Assembly: GCA_011391495.1 (NCBI GenBank)
Contig: JAABQK010000003.1
Coordinates: forward strand, 124,001-188,000
Reading direction: 5' to 3'
DNA length: 64,000 nt
Source of the DNA: Hydrogenophaga sp.
Lineage (GTDB): Bacteria > Pseudomonadota > Gammaproteobacteria > Burkholderiales > Burkholderiaceae_C
Part shown: in pieces, positions 42,242-51,461 of the stretch
Layout: each line of letters opens with the position of its first letter
Position numbering within the stretch: the first letter of the stretch is position 1
The notes under the pieces: model-generated
Databases searched by the model: none
Seen by the model: the letters and a program-made list of their open reading frames with translations, nothing else
Told to the model about the DNA's origin: nothing
Position numbers and translations under genes: made by a program

Positions 42242-43516
42242 TCAGGTCACGGCGTGTTTGCGGGTGAATTCGGGACGCTGCCACTCGCCGCTCGCCAGCA
42301 CCTGGCGCAGCTGCTCGACCGCGTTCCACACGTCCACAAACCCGATGTAGAGCGGCGTGAAGCCGAAGCGCAGGATGTCCGGGTGGCGCCCGCCGTCACC
42401 GGCGCGGAAGTCGCCGACCACGCTGCGCCCGATCAGGGCCTGCACGATGGCGTAGGCTCCTTCGTCCCGGGTCAGGCAGACCTGCGAGCCACGGTGTGCG
42501 TGCGCCCTTGGCGTGGCCAGGCCCAGACCGTGGCCGGCACAGCGCTCTTCCACCAGCGCGATGAACAGGTCGGTGAGCGCCAGGGACTTGGCACGCAGTG
42601 CCGCCATGCCACCCAGCGCATCGGCGGCCAGCAACGTGTCCACGCCACACTCCAGCGCAGCCAGGCTGATGATGGGCTGGGTGCCGCACTGGTAGCGCGT
42701 GATGCCCGGGGCGGGTTGGTAGTCGGGCGTGAATTCGAAGGGTGCTGCATGGCCCCACCAGCCAGCCAGGGGTTGCCAGAAGCGGTCGGCATGCAGTGGA
42801 TTGACCCAAACGAAAGCCGGCGCGCCCGGGCCGCCATTGAGGTACTTGTAGCCGCAGCCCACGGCGTAGTCGGCTCCGGCGCCTTTCAGGTCCACCGGGA
42901 CGGCACCTGCGCTGTGCGCCAGGTCCCACACGGTCAGGATGCCTTCTGCGTGTGCGGCGGCGGTCACGGCGTTCATGTTGTGCATGGCGCCGGTGCGGTA
43001 GTTCACGTGTGTGAGCATCAGCACGGCCACGTCGGCGGTCAGTGCGGCTGCGATGCCTTCCGGCTCCACCAGTTGCAGCTCGTAGCCGCGTTCGCGGCAC
43101 AGGGCTTCGGCGATGTAGAGGTCGGTCGGAAAGTTGCTGCGCTCGCTCACGATGCGCTGGCGCCCCGGGTGGTCGGCTGCAGCCTGGTGCAGCGCGGCCG
43201 ACAGCACCTTGTAGAGGTTGATCGAGGTGCTGTCGGTGGCGACCACTTCGCCCGCGCCGGCACCGATGAGGCGTGCGATCTTGTCGCCCACTTTCTGCGG
43301 CATGGCGAACCAGCCCGCCTTGTTCCAGCTCTGGATCAGGTCCTGACCCCATTCGCGGGTCACTGTGTCGGCCACGCGCGCCGGCGTGGTGCGGGGCATC
43401 ACGCCGAGTGAGTTGCCGTCCAGGTAGATCATGCCGAGCGGCAGTTCGAAGAGGTCTCTCAGTTCACGCAGCGGGTCTTGCGCATCCAGGGCCTGGCAGT
43501 CTTGCAGGGTGGTCAT
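42242..43516 (-). CDS. kynU: kynureninase
   Basis: [62 protein letters not shown]. Confidence 0.96.
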   Translation of the reverse strand: MTTLQDCQALDAQDPLRELRDLFELPLGMIYLDGNSLGVMPRTTPARVADTVTREWGQDLIQSWNKAGWFAMPQKVGDKIARLIGAGAGEVVATDSTSINLYKVLSAALHQAAADHPGRQRIVSERSNFPTDLYIAEALCRERGYELQLVEPEGIAAALTADVAVLMLTHVNYRTGAMHNMNAVTAAAHAEGILTVWDLAHSAGAVPVDLKGAGADYAVGCGYKYLNGGPGAPAFVWVNPLHADRFWQPLAGWWGHAAPFEFTPDYQPAPGITRYQCGTQPIISLAALECGVDTLLAADALGGMAALRAKSLALTDLFIALVEERCAGHGLGLATPRAHAHRGSQVCLTRDEGAYAIVQALIGRSVVGDFRAGDGGRHPDILRFGFTPLYIGFVDVWNAVEQLRQVLASGEWQRPEFTRKHAVT

Positions 43517-43541
43517 GGTTGTATTTCCAGGGTTGTGGTGT

Positions 43542-44168
43542 TCACAGTTCGCGCAACACGGCGCGCACCGGGCTAGCGTCGGCGGTCATGAGTTTCAGGG
43601 GCAGGGCGATCAGTTCGTAGTCACCCTCCGGCACCTCGTCGAGCAGCAGGTTTTCCAGCACGCGCAGGCCGCGCCGGCGGATCACCTGGTGGCTCTCCAG
43701 CGTCTTGCTGCTCGCCGGATCGATGCTCGCGCTGTCGATGCCGACCAGCCGCACGCCGAGGTCGGCCAGCTGCTCGATGGTCCCGGGCGCAAAAGCGGGA
43801 AGGCTCTCGTCGAACCGGTCCTGCGGCATGCGCCGGTACACACGGACCAGCACGCGCGGCGGCAGTCGGTCCATGGCGTGCGCCAGGTGCTCCGGCCGCA
43901 CCAGCGGCCCGCAGCCGATGGCATGGATGACGCGGCAGGGCCCGAGAAAAGGGGCCAGGTCCAGCAGGCCGACGGCGGTACCGGCCGGGTCGTAGTGCAG
44001 CGGAGCGTCGGCGTGCGCGCCGGCATGCGGCGAGAGGGTCAGGGCGCTGACATTGACCGGACAGCCCGGTCCGAGCGTCGCTGTCCAGGTCTGCTGATAG
44101 GCGGTGTCGCCCGGAAAGACCGGCGTGTCCGCCTGCAGTGGCGGTGAGATGTCCCAGATGCGTTTCAT
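43542..44168 (-). CDS. kynB: kynurenine formamidase
   Basis: IWDISPPLQADTPVFPGDTAYQQTW; SPHAGAHADAPLHYDPAG; adjacent to kynU/kynA. Confidence 0.95.
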   Translation of the reverse strand: MKRIWDISPPLQADTPVFPGDTAYQQTWTATLGPGCPVNVSALTLSPHAGAHADAPLHYDPAGTAVGLLDLAPFLGPCRVIHAIGCGPLVRPEHLAHAMDRLPPRVLVRVYRRMPQDRFDESLPAFAPGTIEQLADLGVRLVGIDSASIDPASSKTLESHQVIRRRGLRVLENLLLDEVPEGDYELIALPLKLMTADASPVRAVLREL

Positions 44169-44251
44169 GACCGGGGAAATTAACGGAGCTGTGGCGCCGT
44201 GGTGTCGGTTATTTCCAACAAGGCGATGGAAAGATGGCGAAAGTGCATCGT

Positions 44252-44275
44252 ACTAGAATGGGAATTATTTTCATC
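44252..44275 (+). promoter_or_regulatory. possible Fur-type AT-rich site upstream of feoA
   Basis: AATGGGAATTATTTTCATC in an otherwise GC-rich region; only a partial match to the Fur consensus. Confidence 0.3.
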
Positions 44276-44277
44276 TG

Positions 44278-44601
44278 GTGTCTGTGGTGCATTCCCTGCT
44301 GTCCCCCGAAAAGCCGCCATCTGCCGAGATGGGCCTGCACCAGCTGCCCAGGCAGGTGCCTGCCTGCGTGGTGGGGCTCGACACCGCGGGCGATCAGGAG
44401 CAGCGCGAGGTGGTGCTGAGGCTGCTCGAGATCGGCTTCCTGCCCGGCGAGACGGTGCGGGTGATCGCCCAGGGTTTTCCGGGCAACGATCCGCTGGCGG
44501 TGCGCGTGGGGCACACCACCTTTGCCCTGCGCAGCCACGAGGCCGCGTTGATCCGTGTGCGCCCGCTCGACCGGGTGGCCGCCGGTGGAGCCCGCGCATG
44601 A
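44278..44601 (+). CDS. feoA: ferrous iron transport protein A
   Basis: SH3-like FeoA: LRLLEIGFLPGETVRVIAQGFPGNDPLAVRVGHTTFALRSHEAALI. Confidence 0.88.
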   Translation: MSVVHSLLSPEKPPSAEMGLHQLPRQVPACVVGLDTAGDQEQREVVLRLLEIGFLPGETVRVIAQGFPGNDPLAVRVGHTTFALRSHEAALIRVRPLDRVAAGGARA

Positions 44602-46499
44602 GCGCCACCACGCCGCTTGACGCGGTTTCTGCGCCTTTGCGCATTGCGCTGCTGGGCAATCCGAACTGTGGCAAGACCGCGCTCTTCAACCTGCTGACCG
44701 GCAGCCGCCAGAAGGTGGCCAACTACGCGGGCGTGACGGTGGAGCGCAAGGAGGGCGAGCTGCACACACCCCTGGGACGCAAGGTGGTGGTGCTGGATCT
44801 GCCGGGGGCCTACAGCCTCAACCCGCTGAGTGCCGACGAAGCCGTCACGCGCGACATCGTCACCGGGCAGCGTCCCCGCGAGCCACTGCCCGATCTGATC
44901 GTGTGCGTGGTCGACGCCACCAACCTCAAGCTCAACCTGCGTCTGGTGCTGGAGGCGCGTGCGCTGGGCCTGCCCATGGTGCTCGCGCTCAACATGTGCG
45001 ACCTGGCACGGCAGGCCGGCATCACGGTGGACCGGGAGATCCTCTCGCGCGAGCTGGACATGCCGGTGCTGGAAACCGTGGGCGTGCACCACGGCGGCGC
45101 GCGTGAACTGATCGTGCAGCTGGATCAGGTGCAACCACGGGCTGCTGTGGCCCGCAGCCCGCAGCCCTGGCACGGCAGCACGGTCGACGGGGTACTGGCC
45201 ACGCAGCAGACGGTGCGACAGATCGTGGCCGCGGCGGTGCGCGAGCCGCCCGACACCCTGCACCAGGACGACGCGATCGATCGCTTCGTGCTGCACCCGC
45301 TGTGGGGCATGCTGCTGCTCGCGTTCACGCTGTTCATGATGTTCCAGGCGGTGTTCAGCTGGGCGGCCTGGCCCATGGAGCAGATCAAGCTGGGTGTTCA
45401 GGCGCTGGCCGGTCTCGTTCGGACGCAGTTGCCCGCCGGCATCCTGAACAGCCTGCTGACCGATGGCATCATCGCCGGCGCGGGCGGGGTGCTGGTCTTC
45501 CTGCCGCAGATCCTGGTGCTGTTCTTCTTCATCCTGGTGCTGGAAGACTCGGGCTATCTGCCTCGCGCGGCCTTCCTGCTGGACCGTGTGATGGGCACCG
45601 TGGGGCTCTCGGGACGCTCGTTCATTCCGCTGCTGTCCAGCTTCGCCTGCGCGGTGCCCGGCGTGATGGCCACGCGCACCATCACCCACTGGCGTGACCG
45701 GCTGGTCACCATCCTGATCGCGCCGCTCATGACCTGCTCGGCGCGGCTGCCGGTGTACGCCCTGCTCATCGGTGCCTTCATCCCCTCGCGCACGGTCTGG
45801 GGCGTGTTCAACCTGCAGGGGCTGGTGATGTTTGCGCTGTATCTGGCCGGCATCCTCTCGGCCATGGCGGTGGCGGGTGTGTTCATGCTGTGGCGGGGTC
45901 ACGCGCGGCCGACGCCGCTGCTGATGGAGCTGCCTTCGTACCACTGGCCCAGCGTGCGCAACCTGGCCCACGGTCTCTACGAGCGTGCCGTGATCTTCAT
46001 CCAGCGCGTGGGCGGCATCCTGCTGGCGCTGATGGTGCTGCTGTGGTTTCTCTCCTCATTCCCCGGCGCTCCCGCCGGTGCGACCGGTCCGGCCATCCAG
46101 TACAGCTTTGCCGGCCGCATGGGCCAGGCGCTGGAAGTGCTGGTGGCGCCGATCGGTTTCAACTGGCAGATCGCGATTGCCCTGGTGCCCGGCATGGCCG
46201 CGCGCGAGGTGGCCGTGGGCGCGCTCGGCACGGTCTATGCCCTGTCGGCCACCGGTGAAGACGTGGCCAGCCAGCTGGGGCCCCTGATCGCCCAGAGCTG
46301 GTCGATGGCCACGGCGCTGTCCCTGCTGGTCTGGTACGTGTTTGCCCCGCAATGCATTTCCACCCTGGTGGCCGTCAGGCGCGAGACCAACAGCTGGCGC
46401 TATCCCCTGCTGCTGACCGTCTATCTCTTCGCACTGGCCTATGGCGCCAGTTTCGTCACTTACCGCGTGGCGCTCCTGTGGTCCACGGGAGGCGGGTGA
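44598..46499 (+). CDS. feoB: ferrous iron transporter B
   Basis: RIALLGNPNCGKTALFNLLTGSRQKVANYAGVTVERKEG; DLPGAYSL; long multi-TM C-terminus. Confidence 0.96.
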   Translation: MSATTPLDAVSAPLRIALLGNPNCGKTALFNLLTGSRQKVANYAGVTVERKEGELHTPLGRKVVVLDLPGAYSLNPLSADEAVTRDIVTGQRPREPLPDLIVCVVDATNLKLNLRLVLEARALGLPMVLALNMCDLARQAGITVDREILSRELDMPVLETVGVHHGGARELIVQLDQVQPRAAVARSPQPWHGSTVDGVLATQQTVRQIVAAAVREPPDTLHQDDAIDRFVLHPLWGMLLLAFTLFMMFQAVFSWAAWPMEQIKLGVQALAGLVRTQLPAGILNSLLTDGIIAGAGGVLVFLPQILVLFFFILVLEDSGYLPRAAFLLDRVMGTVGLSGRSFIPLLSSFACAVPGVMATRTITHWRDRLVTILIAPLMTCSARLPVYALLIGAFIPSRTVWGVFNLQGLVMFALYLAGILSAMAVAGVFMLWRGHARPTPLLMELPSYHWPSVRNLAHGLYERAVIFIQRVGGILLALMVLLWFLSSFPGAPAGATGPAIQYSFAGRMGQALEVLVAPIGFNWQIAIALVPGMAAREVAVGALGTVYALSATGEDVASQLGPLIAQSWSMATALSLLVWYVFAPQCISTLVAVRRETNSWRYPLLLTVYLFALAYGASFVTYRVALLWSTGGG

Positions 46500-46741
46500 T
46501 GCAGGCCTGGATCGTCGGTCTCGTCGTGGTCTTGGCTGCGGCCTACGCCATCTGGTACTGGCTGCCGGCCGGCCTGCGCAGCCGCCTGGGCCGTCTGCAC
46601 GAGGCCCTGGGCCGGGCGCCTGGTTGCAACGCCTGCCAGAGCACCTGCGCCGGCTGTGACCGCGCCGCGCCAGCGGCAGCGCCACCGCCGGGCGCGAAGA
46701 GGATCGTCCCGATCCACTCCGCACCACCCTCAGACGATTGA
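46499..46741 (+). CDS. DUF6587-like small membrane protein with Cys cluster
   Basis: MQAWIVGLVVVLAAAYAIWYWLPAGLRSRLGRLHEALGRAPGCNACQSTCAGC; TGATG overlap with feoB stop. Confidence 0.75.
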   Translation: MQAWIVGLVVVLAAAYAIWYWLPAGLRSRLGRLHEALGRAPGCNACQSTCAGCDRAAPAAAPPPGAKRIVPIHSAPPSDD

Positions 46742-47050
46742 GTCCAGGGGCGGCAGGCCGTGCCGCTGCCGGGCGCGCAGGCAGGCCGTGCTGCCCTCTT
46801 CAAATTCGCGACAGGGCGCGGGGCGCCATTCGTAGATGCCGCAGCCCACCTGCTCGCCCAGCCGGCCGGTGAGCGCCGCGCAGCGGGGTGGCGAGTGGTC
46901 GGTGCCGCGCATGCGGCAGGTGCTGGCGGTCACGTCCACCGCCAGTCCGTCGGGGACCGGGCCGCCTTCTGCCTGGGTTTCCAGCACCGAAAAGTCCACC
47001 CGGAAACTGGCGCAGCAGGCGCCACAGGTCTGGCAGGCGTTCAAGGACAT
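46730..47050 (-). CDS. YkgJ-family cysteine cluster protein
   Basis: MSLNACQTCGACCASFRVDFS; CGIYEWRPAPCREFEEG. Confidence 0.85.
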   Translation of the reverse strand: MSLNACQTCGACCASFRVDFSVLETQAEGGPVPDGLAVDVTASTCRMRGTDHSPPRCAALTGRLGEQVGCGIYEWRPAPCREFEEGSTACLRARQRHGLPPLDSIV

Positions 47051-47063
47051 GGTGTGTGCGGCA

Positions 47064-48014
47064 TCAGGCCGGTGGCAGTGGCTGGCGCGGTCCTGCGGGC
47101 GGCACCTCAGGTGCCCGGTAGAGCAGCACCTTGAGCGCGCGTTCGTCCGAGACGTCGGCAAAGGCGGGCGGGTTGGGCAGGCGCTGCTCGAACCGGAGTT
47201 CGGGCGCCGCCTCGCGCATCCGGTCCTGCAGAAAAGCCAGGTCCAGTTCGGGGGCGTTCAGGCACAGCAGCACCTGGCCACCGGGGCGCAGCAGGTCCGG
47301 CAGGCGCCGCATCAGCCGCTGGTAGTCCTTCGTCGCGACGAAGCTGCCCTTCTGGTAGCTCGGCGGGTCGACGACGATCAGGTGGTACGGACCGGAGCGG
47401 GTGATCTTGCCCCAGGTCTTGAAGATGTCGTGGGCCATGAAGCTCGCACCCGCAGACAGGCCGTTGAGCGCGTGGTTCTGTTGCCCGATGCCCATGGCGG
47501 CGGCGCTCATGTCCACATTGATCACCTGCCTGGCACCGCCTTGCAGCGCCGCCACCGAGAAAGAGCAGGTGTAGGCAAAGAGGTTGAGCACCCTGGCTCC
47601 CACAGCGTGTTCGCGCACCCACTGCCGCCCCTCGGCCATGTCGAGAAACAGGCCGTGGTTCTGGCCTTTCTGGAGATGCACCCGGTAGCGGGCGCCGCGC
47701 TCGCTCACCACGTGCGGCTCGGGCACGGTGCCGGCCATGAGCCGCGTTTCGGTGCGACCTTCGTGCCGGAGCTGGAACACCCAGTTCAAGGGGGCGTTCG
47801 GCGACAGTTCGGACCAGCGCGCCGACAAGGCCTCGTGGAGGGTCGCCAGTTCGGCGTCCGTGACCGGCTGGAAACTGGTGAGCAACCAGACCGGCGGGTA
47901 GGCATCCAGCGCCCACTGCTCACAGCCCGGGTGCAGCCCACCCCGGCCATGGAAGACGCGCCGGGCATCGGTGGGCAGGTCCATCCGTTCGATGGCGTCT
48001 AGCAGGGCTTGCAT
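47064..48014 (-). CDS. class I SAM-dependent methyltransferase (RlmI/RlmK-like fold)
   Basis: QNHGLFLDMAEGRQWVREHAVGARVLNLFAYTCSFSVAALQGGARQVINVDMS; VVDPPSYQKG. Confidence 0.88.
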   Translation of the reverse strand: MQALLDAIERMDLPTDARRVFHGRGGLHPGCEQWALDAYPPVWLLTSFQPVTDAELATLHEALSARWSELSPNAPLNWVFQLRHEGRTETRLMAGTVPEPHVVSERGARYRVHLQKGQNHGLFLDMAEGRQWVREHAVGARVLNLFAYTCSFSVAALQGGARQVINVDMSAAAMGIGQQNHALNGLSAGASFMAHDIFKTWGKITRSGPYHLIVVDPPSYQKGSFVATKDYQRLMRRLPDLLRPGGQVLLCLNAPELDLAFLQDRMREAAPELRFEQRLPNPPAFADVSDERALKVLLYRAPEVPPAGPRQPLPPA

Positions 48015-48101
48015 GGGCGGGGATGTGGCACAGATCCAGCCGTGTGCTGACCGGTCCGCTGCCAGCGTGACCAGAACCGCAGGGCCATCTGCTTTGGTTG
48101 T

Positions 48102-49046
48102 TTACAGACGGCCCAGCAGCAGGTATTCCATCAGCGCTTTCTGCACGTGCATCCGGTTTTCTGCCTCGTCCCAGACGACCGACTGCGGACCATCGATCAC
48201 CTCGGCGCTGACCTCTTCGCCGCGGTGGGCCGGCAGGCAGTGCATGAAGAGGGCGTCGGGCCTGGCCGCACGCATCATGTCCTCGTCCACACACCAGCGC
48301 GCGAAGGCTTCGCGGCGCACCTCGTTCTCGGCCTCGTAGCCCATGCTGGTCCACACGTCGGTGGTCACCAGGTCGGCGCCGGCACAGGCCTCGCGCGGAT
48401 CCTTGAACACCTTGAAGCAGGCCCGGTCGGATATGCCAGCCAGCGCCGGGTCCACCTCGTAGCCTCCCGGTGTGCTCACGTGCACGGTGAAACCCAGCAA
48501 CTCGGCGGCCTGCAGCCAGGTGTTGGCCATGTTGTTGCCGTCGCCCACCCAGGCCACCACCTTGCCGCGGATCGCGTCCAGCGGCTGGCCGCTGGCGGCG
48601 GGCCGGTACTCCACCAGGGTGAACAGGTCGGCGAGGATCTGGCAGGGATGGAACTCGTTGGTCAGGCCGTTGATGACGGGTACCCGCGAGTGCGCGGCGA
48701 AGCGCTCGATCTTGCTCTGCTCGAAGGTGCGGATCATGACCAGGTCCACCATGCGGCTTATGACCTTGGCGCTGTCCTCGATCGGTTCGGCGCGTCCGAG
48801 CTGGCTGTCACCCGTGGTCAGGTGCACCACCGAGCCGCCGAGCTGGTACATGCCGGCCTCGAAGCTCACACGCGTTCGCGTGCTGGCCTTCTCGAAGATC
48901 ATGGCCAGCGTGCGGTCAGGATCGGCAAACGGCTGGTGCTTCTCGACCGCCTTGAACTTGTGCTTGATGAAGGCCGCGCGCGTGAACAGGTAGCCGTACT
49001 CGTCGGCGCTGAGGTCCTTGAACTGGAGGTAGTGTTTCAGTTGCAT
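48102..49046 (-). CDS. argF: ornithine carbamoyltransferase
   Basis: IFEKASTRTRVSFEAGMYQLGG; MHCLPAHRGEEVSAEV. Confidence 0.96.
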   Translation of the reverse strand: MQLKHYLQFKDLSADEYGYLFTRAAFIKHKFKAVEKHQPFADPDRTLAMIFEKASTRTRVSFEAGMYQLGGSVVHLTTGDSQLGRAEPIEDSAKVISRMVDLVMIRTFEQSKIERFAAHSRVPVINGLTNEFHPCQILADLFTLVEYRPAASGQPLDAIRGKVVAWVGDGNNMANTWLQAAELLGFTVHVSTPGGYEVDPALAGISDRACFKVFKDPREACAGADLVTTDVWTSMGYEAENEVRREAFARWCVDEDMMRAARPDALFMHCLPAHRGEEVSAEVIDGPQSVVWDEAENRMHVQKALMEYLLLGRL

Positions 49047-49054
49047 GGCGGGTG

Positions 49055-50266
49055 TCACTCGGCAAGGAAGGCTTCGATCAGCGGCAGCAGGATGGCCGCC
49101 ACCTCATCGGCTTCGGCGATGGTCATGATCAGCGGTGGCACGAGCCGGATCACGCTGTCGGCCGTCACGCTCAGCAGAAGGCCCGCGTCGGCCGCGCGCT
49201 GCGTGATCACGCCGCAGGGCTTGGCCAGCTCGATGCCGATCATCAGGCCCTGGCCGCGGACCTCTTTCACGCCAGGTTTGCCCAGAAGGGAGGTCAGGAG
49301 CCTGGTTTGCAGGTGCAAGCCCACGCGCGCGGCGTTGTCCAGCAGACCGTCTTCTTCCATGATGCGGATCGTTTCCACGCCGGCGCGCATGGCCAGCGGG
49401 TTGCCACCGAACGTGGTGCCGTGGTTGCCTGGCTGAAAAATGGTCGCGGCCTTGGGGCCTGCGACCACCGCGCCAATCGGCACGCCAGAACCCAGGCCCT
49501 TGGCCAGCGGCATCACGTCGGGCACGATGCCGGCCCACTGGTGGGCGAACCATTTGCCGGTGCGGCCCATGCCGCACTGCACCTCGTCGATCATCAGCAG
49601 CCAGTCCTGTTCGTCACACAGGGCACGCACGTCCCGCAGGTACTGCACACGCATCGGGTTCACGCCGCCCTCGCCCTGGATGGTCTCGAAAAAAACCGCC
49701 ACCACGTTGGGATTGCCTGCGGTGGCCTTCTTCAGCGCATCGATGTCGTTCACCGGCACGCGGATGAATCCTTCCACCAGAGGACCAAACCCGGCCTGGA
49801 TCCTGGCGTTGCCGGTGGCCGAAAGGGTCGCGATGCTGCGGCCGTGGAAGGCCTTTTCGTAAACCACGATTTCCGGGCGCTCGATGCCCTTGTCGTGTCC
49901 GTACTTGCGCGCCAGCTTCAGGGCGGCCTCATTGGCTTCCAGGCCACTGCTGCAGAAAAACACGTTCGTCATGCCCGAACGCTCGACCAGCATCTGCGCG
50001 AGGCGCTCCTGGTCGGGTACGTGGTAGTAGTTGCAGCAGTGCATCATCTTGGCCACCTGGTCCTGCAGTGCAGGCACCAGTTTGGGATGGCCGTGGCCCA
50101 GTGTGTTGACGGCGATGCCGGCCAGCGCGTCCAGGTATTCCTTGCCATTGACGTCCCAGACGCGCACGCCGCGGCCGTAGGACATCGCGATCGGCAGGCG
50201 GCCGTAGGTGTTCATCACATGCGGCGACGACGGAACGGTAGGGGCAGCGGATACGGCGGCATTCAT
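49055..50266 (-). CDS. argD: acetylornithine transaminase
   Basis: VFFCSSGLEANEAALKLARKYG; LMIDEVQCGMGRTGKWFAHQ. Confidence 0.95.
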   Translation of the reverse strand: MNAAVSAAPTVPSSPHVMNTYGRLPIAMSYGRGVRVWDVNGKEYLDALAGIAVNTLGHGHPKLVPALQDQVAKMMHCCNYYHVPDQERLAQMLVERSGMTNVFFCSSGLEANEAALKLARKYGHDKGIERPEIVVYEKAFHGRSIATLSATGNARIQAGFGPLVEGFIRVPVNDIDALKKATAGNPNVVAVFFETIQGEGGVNPMRVQYLRDVRALCDEQDWLLMIDEVQCGMGRTGKWFAHQWAGIVPDVMPLAKGLGSGVPIGAVVAGPKAATIFQPGNHGTTFGGNPLAMRAGVETIRIMEEDGLLDNAARVGLHLQTRLLTSLLGKPGVKEVRGQGLMIGIELAKPCGVITQRAADAGLLLSVTADSVIRLVPPLIMTIAEADEVAAILLPLIEAFLAE

Positions 50267-50454
50267 GCGAGGGCTCCGGAAGGAAGGATCAAAAAGAAAG
50301 CGGCTCAACGCCTGTTGCAAGCAGGTTGAGCCGTCGAAAAGGGATTCTAGGGGCTGGGACGGGCACCATCATGGCTTGTTGTGCATCGCTGTCATGCAGC
50401 CATGACGGCAGCTGCGCCAGCCGCTCTGGTGGTCGGGTAATCCCTGATCTTGAG

Positions 50455-50466
50455 TCTTATATAAGA
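50455..50466. promoter_or_regulatory. TCTTATATAAGA palindrome, second copy
   Basis: Exact 12-bp palindrome also present at 16229-16240; lies between divergent argD and the DUF3579 gene. Confidence 0.55.
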
Positions 50467-50557
50467 TAGAATACCCAGCATCCACTCCGGTGAGCGATCC
50501 TCCGTCCGGTGGTGGCCATGCCTCCCTTCCAGGGCCCTCCATCCGAAGGCTTCTCCG

Positions 50558-50878
50558 ATGGTTTCACCGACTGCCAAACAAGTCTTCATCCAGGGTGTCA
50601 CCCAGAGCGGTCGCACCTTTCGCCCCAGCGACTGGGCCGAGCGCCTGGCGGGCGTGATGAGTCAGTTTCGCCCCGGCGGTGCCCATCCGGGCAGCCACCT
50701 GAGCTATTCGCCCTGGTGCGTGCCCAACACCATCAACGGCATCAAGTGCGTGGTGGTGCACACCGATCTGCGCGAGGCCGAGCCAATGGCCTGGGACTTT
50801 GTGATGCACTTCGCTCGCGACAATGACCTGCAGGTGGTGGAAGCCTGTCTGATGCCGGACGCCACCCCCAGGAGCTGA
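50558..50878 (+). CDS. DUF3579-family protein
   Basis: VFIQGVTQSGRTFRPSDWAERLAGVMSQF. Confidence 0.82.
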   Translation: MVSPTAKQVFIQGVTQSGRTFRPSDWAERLAGVMSQFRPGGAHPGSHLSYSPWCVPNTINGIKCVVVHTDLREAEPMAWDFVMHFARDNDLQVVEACLMPDATPRS

Positions 50879-50914
50879 GCCTGGCCGACTGTCGGGACCC
50901 GATTTCCGACGCCC

Positions 50915-50950
50915 AACAAAAAACCGCCCGAAGGCGGTTTTTTGCTTTTT
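50915..50950. terminator. bidirectional terminator between DUF3579 gene and rpsT
   Basis: AAAAAACCGCC-cgaa-GGCGGTTTTTTG. Confidence 0.88.
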
Positions 50951-51043
50951 TTGCTGGCAGCGCACCCGTTTCAAACGGCAGACCCCAAAGTCGGTGCATC
51001 GGGGTCCGGGCTGTTGGCCTGAGGGATCAGGCCGGGGAGGTCG

Positions 51044-51343
51044 TCAGGCAGCGGCGAGAGCCAGTGCCTTGACCTTGGTGGACAGACGGCTCTTGTCGCG
51101 AGCGGCCTTGTTCTTGTGGAAGATGCCCTTGTCGGCGACGATGTCGACGACTTGCTGCATCTTGGCGAACAGTTCGGTCGCCTTCGTCTTGTCGCCAGCC
51201 AGAACGGCTTTTTCAACGTTCTTGACGGCGGTGCGGTATTTGGAGCGCAGCGAGGTGTTCGCGGCGTTGATCTTGACGTCCTGGCGGACGCGTTTGCGGC
51301 CAGATGCCAGGCGGGGGTTCTTTTTCTTCGGCTTGGTTGCCAT
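51044..51343 (-). CDS. rpsT: 30S ribosomal protein S20
   Basis: [46 protein letters not shown]. Confidence 0.97.
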   Translation of the reverse strand: MATKPKKKNPRLASGRKRVRQDVKINAANTSLRSKYRTAVKNVEKAVLAGDKTKATELFAKMQQVVDIVADKGIFHKNKAARDKSRLSTKVKALALAAA

Positions 51344-51461
51344 GGTGAATTTCCTTCAGATGTTTGGGGATGATGCCAGCAAAGCCCGCAATTTTAGCAT
51401 GCTCGCCGGTGGATGCAAAGGCAGAGGCAGGTCAGCGGTTCACAGCCGATACACTGTGGCG

